Source: Phycisphaerae bacterium
GTDB taxonomy: Bacteria; Planctomycetota; Phycisphaerae; Phycisphaerales; Phycisphaeraceae
Assembly (NCBI GenBank): GCA_030432595.1
Contig: JAUIGU010000005.1
Coordinates: forward strand, 62,001-126,000
Direction: 5' to 3'
DNA length: 64,000 nucleotides
Shown here one piece after another: positions 52,771-62,436 of the stretch. The position numbers and the translations under genes were made by a program. Every line of letters starts with the position of its first letter. Positions within the stretch are counted from its first letter, which is position 1. Under the pieces are notes generated by a model, which did not search any database, was not told where the DNA came from, and saw nothing but the letters and a program-made list of their open reading frames with translations.

Positions 52771-55656
52771 ATGCGAACGCGACCCTTCCCAGCAAAGGTC
52801 GGCCGTTGGTCGGCACGGCGATCCCCCCGTGACGGTGGGCGGCGGCGGTCGTGGCTTTTTGTTTTTTGGGCTGTGCTCGGAGGGGTCGCGCTCTGTCCAA
52901 GTGCGGCGGGTGCGCTCAACCTGACCTTGCAACACCGCACTGCGCTCAGCAACGAGCCCTGGACCGACCCGGACGGCGGCAAGCTCACCGCGCTGTTCAA
53001 CGCCGCCGGCGATTACTACGACGGCCTCATCGAAGACAGCCACGCCCTCGAGGTGCAGTTCTACTACTTCGACTTCGGCACCCAGACGCAGAACCTGGGC
53101 AGCACCCGCCTGATCTCGCAGTCCGGCGGGCGGGCGACCAAGGTCTACATCCAGATCGCCAAGAACCCGGTCGGCTCGCCGAGCAACTGGTACTACGACA
53201 CCAGCCCGAACGACCACGGCGAGTTCGACCTGCAACGCACGCTCGTGCAGGACCTCAGCGGTTCGCAGCAGAGCGACTACTTCAACGGCAGCGTCCCCGA
53301 CACGCTCGAACTCGGCTACGCGGGCTACGGCTCGGGTGCCGCCGCGGGAAAGTACGACCTCTACACGCTCGTGCTCCACGAACTTGGGCACGCGCTGGGC
53401 CTGCACAGCGAGAACACGTCTTCGATCAACGAGACGTGGGACGGCGACTACGACTTCGAGTCGTGGCAGCTCGGCGGGTACGCCGGCGCGGCCGAGATCG
53501 AGAGCGGGCAGATCGGTCACCTTGATGCGCCGACGACGCTGATGGCGCCGCTGTTCTCTCCGGGAGAGCGTCGGCTGCCTTCGACGGCGGACGTGCTGGC
53601 GATGGCGGCGTCGCACAACTACGCGGCGCTCGACCTGGAACGCGTCGACTTCGCGGCCGACGGCGGAGGCAACGACTGGACCGGCTCGAACTGGATCGGC
53701 GGGCGCAACCCCGACGCGGGCGACGATGCGTACATCGGCTCGGGCGTTCACAACCCGACGGTTCGGCTCCAGGGCAACCAGACGGTGCGCAACCTCACCG
53801 TGTCCCGCGGCGACACGGTGGACCTGAACCACCGGGACCTCACGGTGGCCGGGACGCTGCGGCTGCGCGACGGCGGCACGCGGGTGCGGGTGCGCGGCGG
53901 CGCGGCGGACCTGGACGTGCCCTCGCTGGAAATCGGTGTGGGCGCGACGTTGGCGGTGAGCGAAGGCGGCGGGGTGGATGTGGATACGCTCGGCGTCGAT
54001 GCGGGAGCGACTTTATCGACCGGAGACGGTGCCGTGTTTGTCTCGAACCGCCTGGACAATCGCGGCACGATCCGGAGCACGTCGGGCGGGACCACGGTGT
54101 TGACCACGCACGCGGGCCACGCGGCGTGGGACCTGGACGGCGACGGCGGCGGGGCGGTGGATGTGGACGCCGGCGACATCACGTTCAGCAACGGCCGGTT
54201 CACCGACGCGTTCGGCGGGACGCTGACGGTACGGGCGGGGCGGACGCTGACCGTGCCCGAAACGCTGGTCATCAACGCCGGGCAGTCCCGGTTCGAAGGC
54301 AGCGCGATCACCGGCAACGAACCCGCGCGGCTCGGCGGCGGTCTGCGGCTTGAAGGCGGCGAGCTTTCGTGGAACGGGCTCGTGCAGATCGACGGCGATG
54401 TCGCGGTTGTGGGTGGCACGCTGACGAGCGACCCGGGCGCATCGCACCGCTCGAACGTGTCGGGCGGTTTTACGTTATCCGGGGGCGCGCTGAACACCGC
54501 AGCCGGTCACGTGATCGAGGTTGGCGGCGACGTCTTGATCGATCACGCGTCCGTGGCGACGACCGCGGCGTTCGTCGCGGCCGGCTCGGTGACGACCCGC
54601 GGCGAAGTCCAGGTGGGCGCGGTTTCCGCCGGGCAGGGTTTGCGGGTGGAGGGCGCGTTGTTGGTTGATGCGTTGGATGCGACCGACATCGAGATCGGTG
54701 ACGGGGTCGCCACGGCGGCGGTCACGTGGGGTTCGGCCGGGCCGAGCGGCGCAAGTCGGCTGCACTTCGACATTCTGGGGGCCGGGCCCGGCGAGCACGA
54801 CCGACTCACGGCGTACCACGGAGTCGACGAAGACGGCCGTGACGCCACGCTCGTCTTTCGGACCGGCTACGTGCCGAGCGAGGGCGACCGGGTGACGTTG
54901 ATCGACGACGTGGCGAGCAATGATCTTCGAGGCTTTGCGGTGACCGAGGGCGCGGTCCTGGACGGCGGACTGCGCTGGGCGGTGCTCTACGAACCCGGGC
55001 GGGTCGAGGCGGTGGCCGCGCAGCCCGGCGACACAGACCTGGACGGTGATGTGGATTTCCTGGACGCGATGACGCTGATGCGTGGCTACCGCGCGGCGGC
55101 GGGGCCGGTCGGCACGGGCGTGCCGGTGGAGGACATGCTTTGGCACGACGGCGACTTCGACGCGGACCGTGATGTTGATCTCGAGGACGCGCTCGCGTTG
55201 GCGAACCACTACACCGGGCGCTCGGGAGTGACGGCGCCGCCGACGCCGGTCGGTACGTCGGCAGAGCTGTGGATCGATCCGTCGACGGGTGACGCGACGC
55301 TGGCCGGCGCGGCGGACACGGTGGCGGCGTTGCGGCTGGCGTCGGCGTCGGGCGCGATCGTCGGCGGCCCCAGCGCTGCGGGCGTGGTCGCGCTGCGGGA
55401 CGATGCCCACGGCGTTGAAGCGGTGCGTTTCACCGGTAACGGCAGTTGGGGACCGGCGCATTTTGCGACGGGAGACGTTTCGGACATCGCGTTCTGGTAC
55501 GCACTGGACGGCGACGATGCGCTGCGGGCGGGCGTCGTGCGGATCGTGCCCGAGCCCGGCGGGCTCGCGCTGCTTGCGGTCTTATTGATGTCGGGCGGCT
55601 TGCGCTTGCGCGGTGAGACGGGGCGCGTCACGAAGCCGTCGGGGACGGTGGGTTGA
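52771..55656 (+). CDS. Large secreted matrixin-like metalloprotease with dockerin-like repeats and PEP-CTERM tail
   Basis: A 961-residue exported protein. The signal peptide is about residues 27-48 (WLFVFWAVLGGVALCPSAAGA, preceded by a long Arg-rich lead). The protease domain has the full HELGHALGLHS motif: His203, His207 and His213 for zinc, Glu204 catalytic. Residues about 290-700 are a long chain of short beta-strand repeats (TVRNLTVSRGDTVDLNHRDL and similar), a right-handed beta-helix type passenger. Dockerin-like loops follow (DTDLDGDVDFLDAMTLMRGY, DGDFDADRDVDLEDALALAN), then VPEPGGLALLAVLLM and Arg residues, the PEP-CTERM signal. Its last 29 bases overlap the convergent mdoH end. Confidence 0.82.
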   Translation: MRTRPFPAKVGRWSARRSPRDGGRRRSWLFVFWAVLGGVALCPSAAGALNLTLQHRTALSNEPWTDPDGGKLTALFNAAGDYYDGLIEDSHALEVQFYYFDFGTQTQNLGSTRLISQSGGRATKVYIQIAKNPVGSPSNWYYDTSPNDHGEFDLQRTLVQDLSGSQQSDYFNGSVPDTLELGYAGYGSGAAAGKYDLYTLVLHELGHALGLHSENTSSINETWDGDYDFESWQLGGYAGAAEIESGQIGHLDAPTTLMAPLFSPGERRLPSTADVLAMAASHNYAALDLERVDFAADGGGNDWTGSNWIGGRNPDAGDDAYIGSGVHNPTVRLQGNQTVRNLTVSRGDTVDLNHRDLTVAGTLRLRDGGTRVRVRGGAADLDVPSLEIGVGATLAVSEGGGVDVDTLGVDAGATLSTGDGAVFVSNRLDNRGTIRSTSGGTTVLTTHAGHAAWDLDGDGGGAVDVDAGDITFSNGRFTDAFGGTLTVRAGRTLTVPETLVINAGQSRFEGSAITGNEPARLGGGLRLEGGELSWNGLVQIDGDVAVVGGTLTSDPGASHRSNVSGGFTLSGGALNTAAGHVIEVGGDVLIDHASVATTAAFVAAGSVTTRGEVQVGAVSAGQGLRVEGALLVDALDATDIEIGDGVATAAVTWGSAGPSGASRLHFDILGAGPGEHDRLTAYHGVDEDGRDATLVFRTGYVPSEGDRVTLIDDVASNDLRGFAVTEGAVLDGGLRWAVLYEPGRVEAVAAQPGDTDLDGDVDFLDAMTLMRGYRAAAGPVGTGVPVEDMLWHDGDFDADRDVDLEDALALANHYTGRSGVTAPPTPVGTSAELWIDPSTGDATLAGAADTVAALRLASASGAIVGGPSAAGVVALRDDAHGVEAVRFTGNGSWGPAHFATGDVSDIAFWYALDGDDALRAGVVRIVPEPGGLALLAVLLMSGGLRLRGETGRVTKPSGTVG

Positions 55657-57850
55657 ACATGCCGGTCTCGAGGTGTTCGAGCGAGGCCTGCTGGACCGGG
55701 TCGGGCGCGCCGTCGCGGTTCCGCCGGGTGCGCGTGCGGTCGAGCAGGCGGGGAAGCGGCTCCTTGGCGACCTTGGCCAGCTTCTCGGGCGGCCACATCG
55801 CCCACGCGTAGCGGTGCAGGCGGCGCAGCGACGCGGGCGAGGACAGCACGGCGTCCTGTTCCGGGCGTTTCAGGTCCGCCAGCCCGTCGCGGAGCGCGAC
55901 CTCCGTGGCGTGTTCGAGGTCGACGCCGTCGGCGACCGGCTTCGGCTCGTCGTTGGTGTCCAGGTGCAGCCGGTGCAGTTCGAGCAGCGCGGGGTCCGTG
56001 ACGACACGGTCGAGCGGGTCGAGGTGGGCGGCGCGGTCGGCGACGCGCTGGGTGCGGCGCAGCGCGAGCGCGAAACGCCGCAGGACGCGGGGCGTGTGCC
56101 CCTCCTCGGGGATCATGAGGAGCCCGCGGTCGCGCAGCCAAATGCCGACCTTTGCGTTGCTCAGCAGCATCGCCAGCGGGACGGCGAACACCAGCCCCGC
56201 AAACACGGGCGACGCCCACCCCACCAGGCCCGGCGCGACGCCCCAGACGACCGCCAACGCGACCAGCCCCAGGACCGTGTGCAGCCAGTGGTCGCGCCAC
56301 GCGTCGGCCCAGCCGAGCTGGGTCTCGTCGCGGTTCTGCTTGCCCCAGTTCACGCTTCGGCCCGACAGCGTCGTCAGCACGAAGCGCGTGTGGTAGACCA
56401 TCATCAGCGGCGCGATCAGCACGGACACCGTGACCTCGATCAGCGCGCTGATGACCGCCGGCAGCTCGCCGCCGTGCGCCCGCAGCAGCGCCGGGCGTTG
56501 GAGCAGCATGCACACCGCGTAGAACTTGGGGATCAGCAGCATCGCCATGACAGCGACGAACAGCAGCACGCCGACCAGCGCCGGCGAGATCGGGTCCAGC
56601 GGCGAGGCGTGCGTGATCAAGGTTTCGCCGCCCGCCCAACGCTGCGTCGCGACGACCACCAGTCCCAGCAGCATGAACGCCAGCCACAGCGGCGAGGCGA
56701 GGTACGACATCACGCCCATGCCCAGGTGGATGCGCGACAGCGGGTGGTAGCCGCGCGTGAACACCAGCCGCAGGTGCTGCATGTTGCCCTGGCACCAGCG
56801 CTGGTCGCGTTTGGCGTAGTCGACGAGCGTCGTCGGGCATTCTTCGTAACTGCCCGTGAGGTCGTACGCGATGCGCACCTTGTAGCCGGCCTTGCGCATG
56901 AGCGCCGCCTCGACGAAGTCGTGGCTGAGGATCTCGCCGCCCAGCGGGGGTTTGCCGGGCAGGATCGGCAGGCCGCAGTGCTCGACGAACGGCTGGATGC
57001 GGATGAGCGCGTTGTGGCCGTAGTAGTTCCCGTCCAGGTGGGTCCACACGCCGAAGCCGGTGGTGAAGACTTCGCCGTAGACGCGCGCCGCGAACTGCTG
57101 GCAGCGGGCGAAGAACGAGAGCCGGCCGACGGGCGTGGGCGGGGCCTGGAGGATGCCGATGTCGTCGCGGGCGGCGCAGCGCTGGGCCATCTCGACGACG
57201 GTGTCGCCGTCCATGACCGAGTCGGCGTCGAGCGTGAGCATGAACGTATACGCCGAGCCGAAGCGCGTGCAGAAGTCTTCGAGGTTGCCGCTCTTGCGGG
57301 CGGTGTTCTTGTGCCGCCGGCGGTAGAAGACGCGGGCCTTGTCGCCCACGGCGTCGCGCAGCGCGGCGAGCTGCAATTCTTCGTTGATCCAGACCCGCGG
57401 GTCGCGCGTGTCGCTGAGGATGAACCAGTCGAAGGCCTTGCCGTACCCGGTCTGATCGACCGAGCGGATCATGGCCTCGACGCCGGCGAAGACGCGGACG
57501 GGGTCCTCGTTGTAGATCGGCATGACCACCGCGGTGCGCGGCAGGCGGTCGGGCGGCAGCTTGGGCGTGGGCTCGGGGCGGTACGGCACGATCGACATCG
57601 GCGAGCGGCGCAGCAGGTGCAGCAGCCCGATCGTCGCCGTCCAGAACCCCTGCGCGACCCAGAGGAACAGCACCGTGAACAGCAGCCACAGCAATACGGT
57701 GCCCACGTTGACGCCTTGCCGAAACACGAGGTGCCCGAACGCCATCGCGCCCAGGTAGGTGCTGGCGAACGTGGCGAGCGCCAGCCCGACGCGCGAGAAC
57801 AGCACGGCGATGTCGAAACGCGGGCGCGGCTTGGCGGCGGGGTCTTTCAC
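55628..57850 (-). CDS. mdoH: Glucans biosynthesis glucosyltransferase MdoH/OpgH
   Basis: A 740-residue inner-membrane family 2 glycosyltransferase that makes the beta-1,2 glucan backbone of osmoregulated periplasmic glucans from UDP-glucose. Two N-terminal helices precede the catalytic domain (VVMPIYNEDPVRVF, the DxD in LTLDADSVMDGD, SHDFVEAALMRKAGY, and QRWCQGN as the Q/RxxRW motif), followed by about five more helices. It is about 100 residues shorter than the E. coli protein, mostly at the N terminus. It belongs with the two upstream genes in one operon. Its 3' end overlaps the convergent metalloprotease gene. Confidence 0.9.
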   Translation of the reverse strand: MKDPAAKPRPRFDIAVLFSRVGLALATFASTYLGAMAFGHLVFRQGVNVGTVLLWLLFTVLFLWVAQGFWTATIGLLHLLRRSPMSIVPYRPEPTPKLPPDRLPRTAVVMPIYNEDPVRVFAGVEAMIRSVDQTGYGKAFDWFILSDTRDPRVWINEELQLAALRDAVGDKARVFYRRRHKNTARKSGNLEDFCTRFGSAYTFMLTLDADSVMDGDTVVEMAQRCAARDDIGILQAPPTPVGRLSFFARCQQFAARVYGEVFTTGFGVWTHLDGNYYGHNALIRIQPFVEHCGLPILPGKPPLGGEILSHDFVEAALMRKAGYKVRIAYDLTGSYEECPTTLVDYAKRDQRWCQGNMQHLRLVFTRGYHPLSRIHLGMGVMSYLASPLWLAFMLLGLVVVATQRWAGGETLITHASPLDPISPALVGVLLFVAVMAMLLIPKFYAVCMLLQRPALLRAHGGELPAVISALIEVTVSVLIAPLMMVYHTRFVLTTLSGRSVNWGKQNRDETQLGWADAWRDHWLHTVLGLVALAVVWGVAPGLVGWASPVFAGLVFAVPLAMLLSNAKVGIWLRDRGLLMIPEEGHTPRVLRRFALALRRTQRVADRAAHLDPLDRVVTDPALLELHRLHLDTNDEPKPVADGVDLEHATEVALRDGLADLKRPEQDAVLSSPASLRRLHRYAWAMWPPEKLAKVAKEPLPRLLDRTRTRRNRDGAPDPVQQASLEHLETGMFNPPSPTAS

Positions 57851-57886
57851 GGGCGGTGTCGGCGGTGTTGGCGGCGGCGGGGCGGA

Positions 57887-58426
57887 TCAGTGGGGCGGGG
57901 TCTCGTCGCCGACGGGCAGGTCGTGGGCGTCGGCGACGGGTCGCGACTTCATCGGCATGGCCCAGCGGGCGGTCGAAACCCAGAACGAGCCGCGCATCAC
58001 CGCGGGCAGCTCGCCCAGCGGCTGCCGGGGCATGTCCTGCGGGTGGGCCTTGGGCAGCGGGGGCGCGAACGCGGGGTCGCACTGCATCGCGGTGCTCAGG
58101 CAGCGCGCGAACGCTTCGGGGTGCTCGAACGCGTGCAGGAACCCCGCAAGGTGTTCGCGCAGGTGGCACGCGATCCACTGCCGCGCCGCGTCGCGTTGCT
58201 CGTCGTCGGCCAGGTGTTCCAGCACGTTGTCGTGCCAGGCCTCGACCAGCTCGATCGCGGCGCTGATCCACTGCGGCGACGTGCGGTCGTGCCGGCCTTG
58301 TGTGTCCAACGCCTGTTCGAGCGCGGCTGCCGTTGCGTCGCGCTGCTTGCGGTCCACGAACCCCCGGGCCAGCAGGTAACCGGTCAGGCGGTGCCGGGCG
58401 TCGTGTTGCAAAGCGTTTGCGCTCAA
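57887..58426 (-). CDS. Hypothetical helical protein inside the mdoGH operon
   Basis: A 179-residue soluble protein. It starts MSANALQHDARHRLTGYLLA and is mostly helical up to about residue 115 (RDATAAALEQALDTQG, WISAAIELVEAWHDNVLEHLA, CHLREHLAGFLHAFEHPEAF), ending in a Pro-rich tail with PVMRGSFWVSTARW-like wording. No signal peptide. It overlaps mdoG by 4 bases (ATGA at 58423-58426) and ends 36 bases before mdoH, so it is surely co-expressed with them. This is not one of the standard opg/mdo genes; a role in controlling or assembling the glucan synthase is inference. Confidence 0.7.
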   Translation of the reverse strand: MSANALQHDARHRLTGYLLARGFVDRKQRDATAAALEQALDTQGRHDRTSPQWISAAIELVEAWHDNVLEHLADDEQRDAARQWIACHLREHLAGFLHAFEHPEAFARCLSTAMQCDPAFAPPLPKAHPQDMPRQPLGELPAVMRGSFWVSTARWAMPMKSRPVADAHDLPVGDETPPH

Positions 58427-60030
58427 GGGTCGCCCCAGTCCCAGCGGTAGACCCAGGTCTCGGTGAGCACGTCGTCCCCGCGCTTGAGGAAGGCCCGGAG
58501 CTCCATGGGCTCGCCGTTATCGTAAGGCTTGGCGTCGATCATCACCTGCCACAGGCCCAGCTCTTCGAAGCGCACGACCGACGGCTTGCCCAGGACCTGC
58601 CCGTTGGTCACGTTGGTGACCACATCCGGGATGCCCGCGAACGGTTCGTCCAGCCCGCCGCCGTTGGCGAAGAGCACGAAGCGCAGCGCCCCGTTCTCGC
58701 GCTTCCCGGGGAACAGGGCCTGGGGCACGCCGCGGTGGGTCTCGATGAACCGACCGGCCGAGGGAAGCGGCGGCTGGTCGTCGCAGAACCACAGCGTGTA
58801 GCCGAAGTCGAAGCGCTGACCCGACATGACTTTTTCGCTGTCGGCGGGTACCCAGAACGCGGCGACGTTGTCGAAGTCCTCGTCGCCGCTGTGGAACTCG
58901 ATCAGCTCGACCCAGCCCTGCCCCCACTGGTCGTGGGCCTCGACCCAAACGCTGGGGCGGCGGTGGTACTCAAGGTTGGGGTCCATGTAGTTGCGGAAGG
59001 CGCGGTCGCGCTGGATCAGGCCGAACCCGCGCGGCGATTCGAGCTTGAAGCGGGAGACGCGGCTGGCGCCGGGGTTGTCCAGGGGGCGCCAGATGTGTTC
59101 GCCGTGCTGCGAGACCATGAGCAGGCCGTCCGAGTCGTGGACTTCCGGGCGCCACGCGCCGAACCGGCCGGGCTGTTCTTCGCCCATGAGGAACATGCTG
59201 GTCAGCGGGGCGAGGCCGGCCTTGGTGACGCCGTGACGGAAGAACAGCGCGACCTCGGTGTCGATGGTGGTGTAGTCGCCGGGGTCGACGACGAAGCGGT
59301 ACGCGCCGGTGACGGACGGGCCGTTGAGCAGGGCGTAGATGGTGGCGTGCTGGTCGTTGGGTTTGGGCCGGACGAGCCAGAACTTCTCGAAGTGCGGGAA
59401 CTCTTCGGGCTGGTCCTTGAGGAAGGTGTCGATGGCCAGGCCGCGGCTGGACGCGCCCCAGTGGTGATCGCTGCCGACGGCACGGAAGTAGGACGCGCCC
59501 AGGAACGAAAGCTTTTCCTTGAAGAGGTTCTTGGCCGGGTCGCGGAGGTACAGGGTCAGGCCGGCGTAGCCCAGGTCGCCGACCTTGTCCGCGCCGAGTG
59601 AATCGGGCGAGAGCCCGCTGCGGTTGAGGTCGAAGCGGTGGGGGTCGTAGGGCACGGGCCGGGCCTGCCCGTCGACGACCTCGACGATGTGCACCGGGCG
59701 GTCGAACCACGCGCCGCGGTGGAAGAAGCGCAGGCGGAAGGGCATGCCGGCCTCGGACCACATCGACGCCTCGGGCCGGAACGGGATCAACCGGGTGCCG
59801 TGCTCGGGCAGCGAGCGCAACACCTCAGGCAGCGGCGGCCCGGGGGACTCGAAGGGCCGGGCGGCGAGTTCCTCGGCCTCGGCGACGACCGACTGAAAGA
59901 CCGCATCTTCATCGACGTGACCGGGCTTGGCCGACGCAGCGGTGGAACACAGCAGGCAGCACGCGCAGAGCAGGCCGAGTGTGCAGCGGTACCAGTAGGG
60001 CGTTGAATCGATGTGGATATCCATCCTCAT
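58423..60030 (-). CDS. mdoG: Periplasmic glucans biosynthesis protein MdoG/OpgG
   Basis: A 535-residue periplasmic protein that shapes and branches osmoregulated glucans made by MdoH. The signal peptide is RCTLGLLCACCLLCSTAASAK (cleavage after ASA). Family blocks include FRLRFFHRGAWFDRPVHIVEV, YAGLTLYLRDP, FLGASYFRAVG, YGLSSRGLAIDT-like GASSRGLAIDTF, and VVDPGDYTTIDTEVALFFR, with the C-terminal immunoglobulin-like domain at the end. Length is like that of the E. coli protein (511). First gene of the operon; 163 bases upstream separate it from fmdB. Confidence 0.92.
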   Translation of the reverse strand: MRMDIHIDSTPYWYRCTLGLLCACCLLCSTAASAKPGHVDEDAVFQSVVAEAEELAARPFESPGPPLPEVLRSLPEHGTRLIPFRPEASMWSEAGMPFRLRFFHRGAWFDRPVHIVEVVDGQARPVPYDPHRFDLNRSGLSPDSLGADKVGDLGYAGLTLYLRDPAKNLFKEKLSFLGASYFRAVGSDHHWGASSRGLAIDTFLKDQPEEFPHFEKFWLVRPKPNDQHATIYALLNGPSVTGAYRFVVDPGDYTTIDTEVALFFRHGVTKAGLAPLTSMFLMGEEQPGRFGAWRPEVHDSDGLLMVSQHGEHIWRPLDNPGASRVSRFKLESPRGFGLIQRDRAFRNYMDPNLEYHRRPSVWVEAHDQWGQGWVELIEFHSGDEDFDNVAAFWVPADSEKVMSGQRFDFGYTLWFCDDQPPLPSAGRFIETHRGVPQALFPGKRENGALRFVLFANGGGLDEPFAGIPDVVTNVTNGQVLGKPSVVRFEELGLWQVMIDAKPYDNGEPMELRAFLKRGDDVLTETWVYRWDWGDP

Positions 60031-60193
60031 GAAGTCTCATCCTTGAGTGCAGGGTGAAAGGGTGTGTCCATCTCCCCCACGTCCCACCCACACCCACGGC
60101 AGTGCGCCCCGCCGTGACCGTCCCAACCACCTTGGACATTGTAAAGCGTCCGGCTGGTGACCGCGAAATTCCCGCGTATGGGTCATCTAGCGT

Positions 60194-60577
60194 TTACTTG
60201 GAGGCCGGACCGCCGCCGGGCTTCTTGGCGGCCTTGTTAGCGGGTTTGCCGGCAGGCTTGGGGTCCTTGGCGGCGGCTTTGGCGTCGGACTTGCCGGCGT
60301 CGCCGGTCGACTTGCCGTCGGAGGTGCCGTCGGCTTTCTTGCCGTCGCCTTTGCCGCTGTCGCTGTCGGCTTTCTGAGCGCTCTTGTAGCCCTCGGAGCG
60401 GTAGTCGGTCTCGTAGAAGCCCGAGCCCTTGAAGATGATGCCGGCCCCGGTGCCGATCTGCCGGCGCAGCTTGGGCTTGCCGCACGCCGGGCACTTCTTG
60501 AGCGGCTTGGCGGTGATCGACTGGAACTCTTCGAGCTCGTGCTCGCAGGCGTCGCAGATGTATTCGTAGGTCGGCAT
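60194..60577 (-). CDS. FmdB-family zinc ribbon protein
   Basis: A 127-residue protein. The N terminus MPTYEYICDAC starts a zinc ribbon with Cys8, Cys11, Cys29 and Cys32 (CDAC and CPAC); GTGAGIIFKGSGFYETDY closes the family domain. The last 70 residues are low-complexity and rich in Lys, Ala, Asp, Pro and Gly (KDPKPAGKPANKAAKKPGGG), like the free 34-residue protein at 17134-17238. FmdB proteins are putative regulators or RNA/DNA-binding proteins of unclear role. The frame begins at 60604, overlapping the grpE stop (ATGA), so start choice is open: MPTYEY is the family start, the longer one is coupled to grpE. Confidence 0.8.
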   Translation of the reverse strand: MPTYEYICDACEHELEEFQSITAKPLKKCPACGKPKLRRQIGTGAGIIFKGSGFYETDYRSEGYKSAQKADSDSGKGDGKKADGTSDGKSTGDAGKSDAKAAAKDPKPAGKPANKAAKKPGGGPASK

Positions 60578-60600
60578 GGGTCTTTGCTTTGCAAAATCCG

Positions 60601-61230
60601 TCATTGCGCCACGGACACCTGCGCGGGGCGTACCGGCAGGTCGTTGACGTAGTAGCCGGGCAGGAATGTCTGGATGACGTGCCCGGCGTCGATGTCGTCG
60701 TGGGGCTGGTGCATCAGGGCGTCGTGGCGGTTGGGGTCGAACTCTTCGCCGGGCTCGACCACGACGCGTTGCAGGCCGAAGGCGCTGAGGGCTTTGAGCA
60801 TCTCGTCGCGGATGGAGGCGACGCCGTCGAGCACTTCGCCGGCGCTGGACTGCTCGGGGTCGACTTCCAGGGCGCGGTCGAAGTGGTCGAGCACGGTCGT
60901 GAGCGCGCGGGCGATCTCGACGACGCGCTGCTGACGCATGGTCTCGAGTTCACGGGACGAGCGGCGGACGTAGTTCTGGTAGTCGGCCTGGGCGCGGAGG
61001 AACTTGTCCTCGAACGCGTCGCGCTCTTCCTGGAGCTTGACGAGTTCTTCGCTTTGCTTGCCTTGCGCGGCGGGGGCGTCGTCGTCGGGCGAGCCGAGGT
61101 CGAGCTTGTCGAGCAGCTCCTCGGCTTCGACTTCGCCGTCCGCGAAGGTCGGCTCGTCGCCGTCGGGGGTGAGATCGACGTACTCGTCCGCTTGTTCGGC
61201 GTCGGGTTGTTCGCGGGGTTGGTCGGTCAT
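60601..61230 (-). CDS. grpE: Nucleotide exchange factor GrpE
   Basis: A 209-residue DnaK exchange factor. An acidic N terminus (EQADEYVDLTPDGDE) leads into a long coiled-coil helix (ELVKLQEERDAFEDKFLRAQADYQNYVRRSSRE), then ARALTTVLDHFDRALE and the beta domain ending VIQTFLPGYYVNDLPVRPAQVSVA. It lies 13 bases after dnaJ in the same unit; dnaK is not in the window. Confidence 0.93.
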   Translation of the reverse strand: MTDQPREQPDAEQADEYVDLTPDGDEPTFADGEVEAEELLDKLDLGSPDDDAPAAQGKQSEELVKLQEERDAFEDKFLRAQADYQNYVRRSSRELETMRQQRVVEIARALTTVLDHFDRALEVDPEQSSAGEVLDGVASIRDEMLKALSAFGLQRVVVEPGEEFDPNRHDALMHQPHDDIDAGHVIQTFLPGYYVNDLPVRPAQVSVAQ

Positions 61231-61243
61231 GGTCGGGGCCGGG

Positions 61244-62386
61244 TCAGGTGCCCAGGTAGGTCTTGATTTTGTCCCAGAAGCCCTTGGACTCGGGCATGCG
61301 GTTGGCGTCGTGGTCTTCGGTGTCGGCGAACTCGCGGAGGAGTTCCTTTTGTCGGCTCGTGAGCTTCTTGGGAACCTCGAGCGTGATGACGGCGATGAGG
61401 TCGCCGCGTTTGCCGGTGCGGAGGTTGGGCAGGCCTTCGTGGCGGACGCGGATGAGGTCGCCGTGCTGGCTGCCGGCCTTGATCTCGATGGTGGTGTCGC
61501 CGTCGAGGGTGGGGACGGCGACGGTCGCGCCCAGCGCGGCCTGCGCGAAGCTCACGGGCATCTTGAGGATCAGGTGGTCGTCCTGGCGCTGGAACAGGTC
61601 GTGCTCTTCGACGCGGACGACGACGTGGAGGTCGCCGCGCGGGCCGGCCCCGCCGCCGGGCACGATGCCGGGCTCGCCCTCGCCGGCGACGCGGATGGCC
61701 TGGCCGTCCTGGATGCCGGCGGGGACTTTCACCGAGAGCCGACGCTTGAGCCCGGTGCGGCCCTTGCCGCCGCAGGGCCCACAGTTTTCTGCGTAGCTCT
61801 TGCCCGCACCGTGGCATGCGGGGCAGGTGGTGACCATCTGGAAGAACCCGCCGCCGCGGCGGACCTGCCCGACGCCGCCGCAGGTGACGCAGGTCACGGG
61901 CGAGGTGCCGGGCTTGCCGCCGGAGCCTTTGCAGGTTTCGCAGACGTCCTGGCGGGTGAACTCGATGTCCTGCTCGCAGCCGGTGAGCACGTCGTTGAGG
62001 GTGATGACGGCCTGGGTTTCGAGGTCGTAGCCGCGCTGAACGCCGCCGCGAGCGCGGCCGCCCCGTCCGCCGCCGCCGAACGAGCCGCCGAAGATGTCGT
62101 CGAACATCGAGAAGATGTCCTGCGCGTTCATGTGCGAGAAGTCGTGCCCGGCGGCACCGCGCAGGCCGGCGTGGCCGAAGCGGTCGTACTTCGCGCGTTT
62201 CTCGCCGTCGGAGAGGACTTCATAGGCCTCGGCGCACTCCTTGAAGCTGGCCTCGGCGTCCTTGTCGCCGGGGTTGCGGTCGGGGTGGTACTTCATGGCC
62301 AGCTTGCGGTACGAGCGTTTGATCTCGTCGCCGGACGCGGTGCGTTCGACGGAGAGGATCTCGTAGTAGTCGCGTTGGGTGGCCAT
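61244..62386 (-). CDS. dnaJ: Chaperone DnaJ
   Basis: A 380-residue full-length type I Hsp40. The J domain has HPD at 34-36 ([20 protein letters not shown] onward), a Gly-rich linker with [16 protein letters not shown], four CxxCxGxG zinc repeats ([33 protein letters not shown]) and the C-terminal substrate domain. It delivers unfolded proteins to DnaK and stimulates its ATPase. It is co-oriented with grpE and downstream of groEL, with a 113-base gap holding a perfect palindrome. Confidence 0.95.
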   Translation of the reverse strand: MATQRDYYEILSVERTASGDEIKRSYRKLAMKYHPDRNPGDKDAEASFKECAEAYEVLSDGEKRAKYDRFGHAGLRGAAGHDFSHMNAQDIFSMFDDIFGGSFGGGGRGGRARGGVQRGYDLETQAVITLNDVLTGCEQDIEFTRQDVCETCKGSGGKPGTSPVTCVTCGGVGQVRRGGGFFQMVTTCPACHGAGKSYAENCGPCGGKGRTGLKRRLSVKVPAGIQDGQAIRVAGEGEPGIVPGGGAGPRGDLHVVVRVEEHDLFQRQDDHLILKMPVSFAQAALGATVAVPTLDGDTTIEIKAGSQHGDLIRVRHEGLPNLRTGKRGDLIAVITLEVPKKLTSRQKELLREFADTEDHDANRMPESKGFWDKIKTYLGT

Positions 62387-62436
62387 GGGGCGTGCGGTTT
62401 CTTCGCGAGGTTCTTCGAAGGGTTTCGTTTTTGCGG

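Noticed and set aside
55613-58450. 945-codon plus-strand frame opposite mdoH
   Set aside because: MdoH on the other strand is unmistakable; this frame is Arg/Gln/His-rich with no domain.
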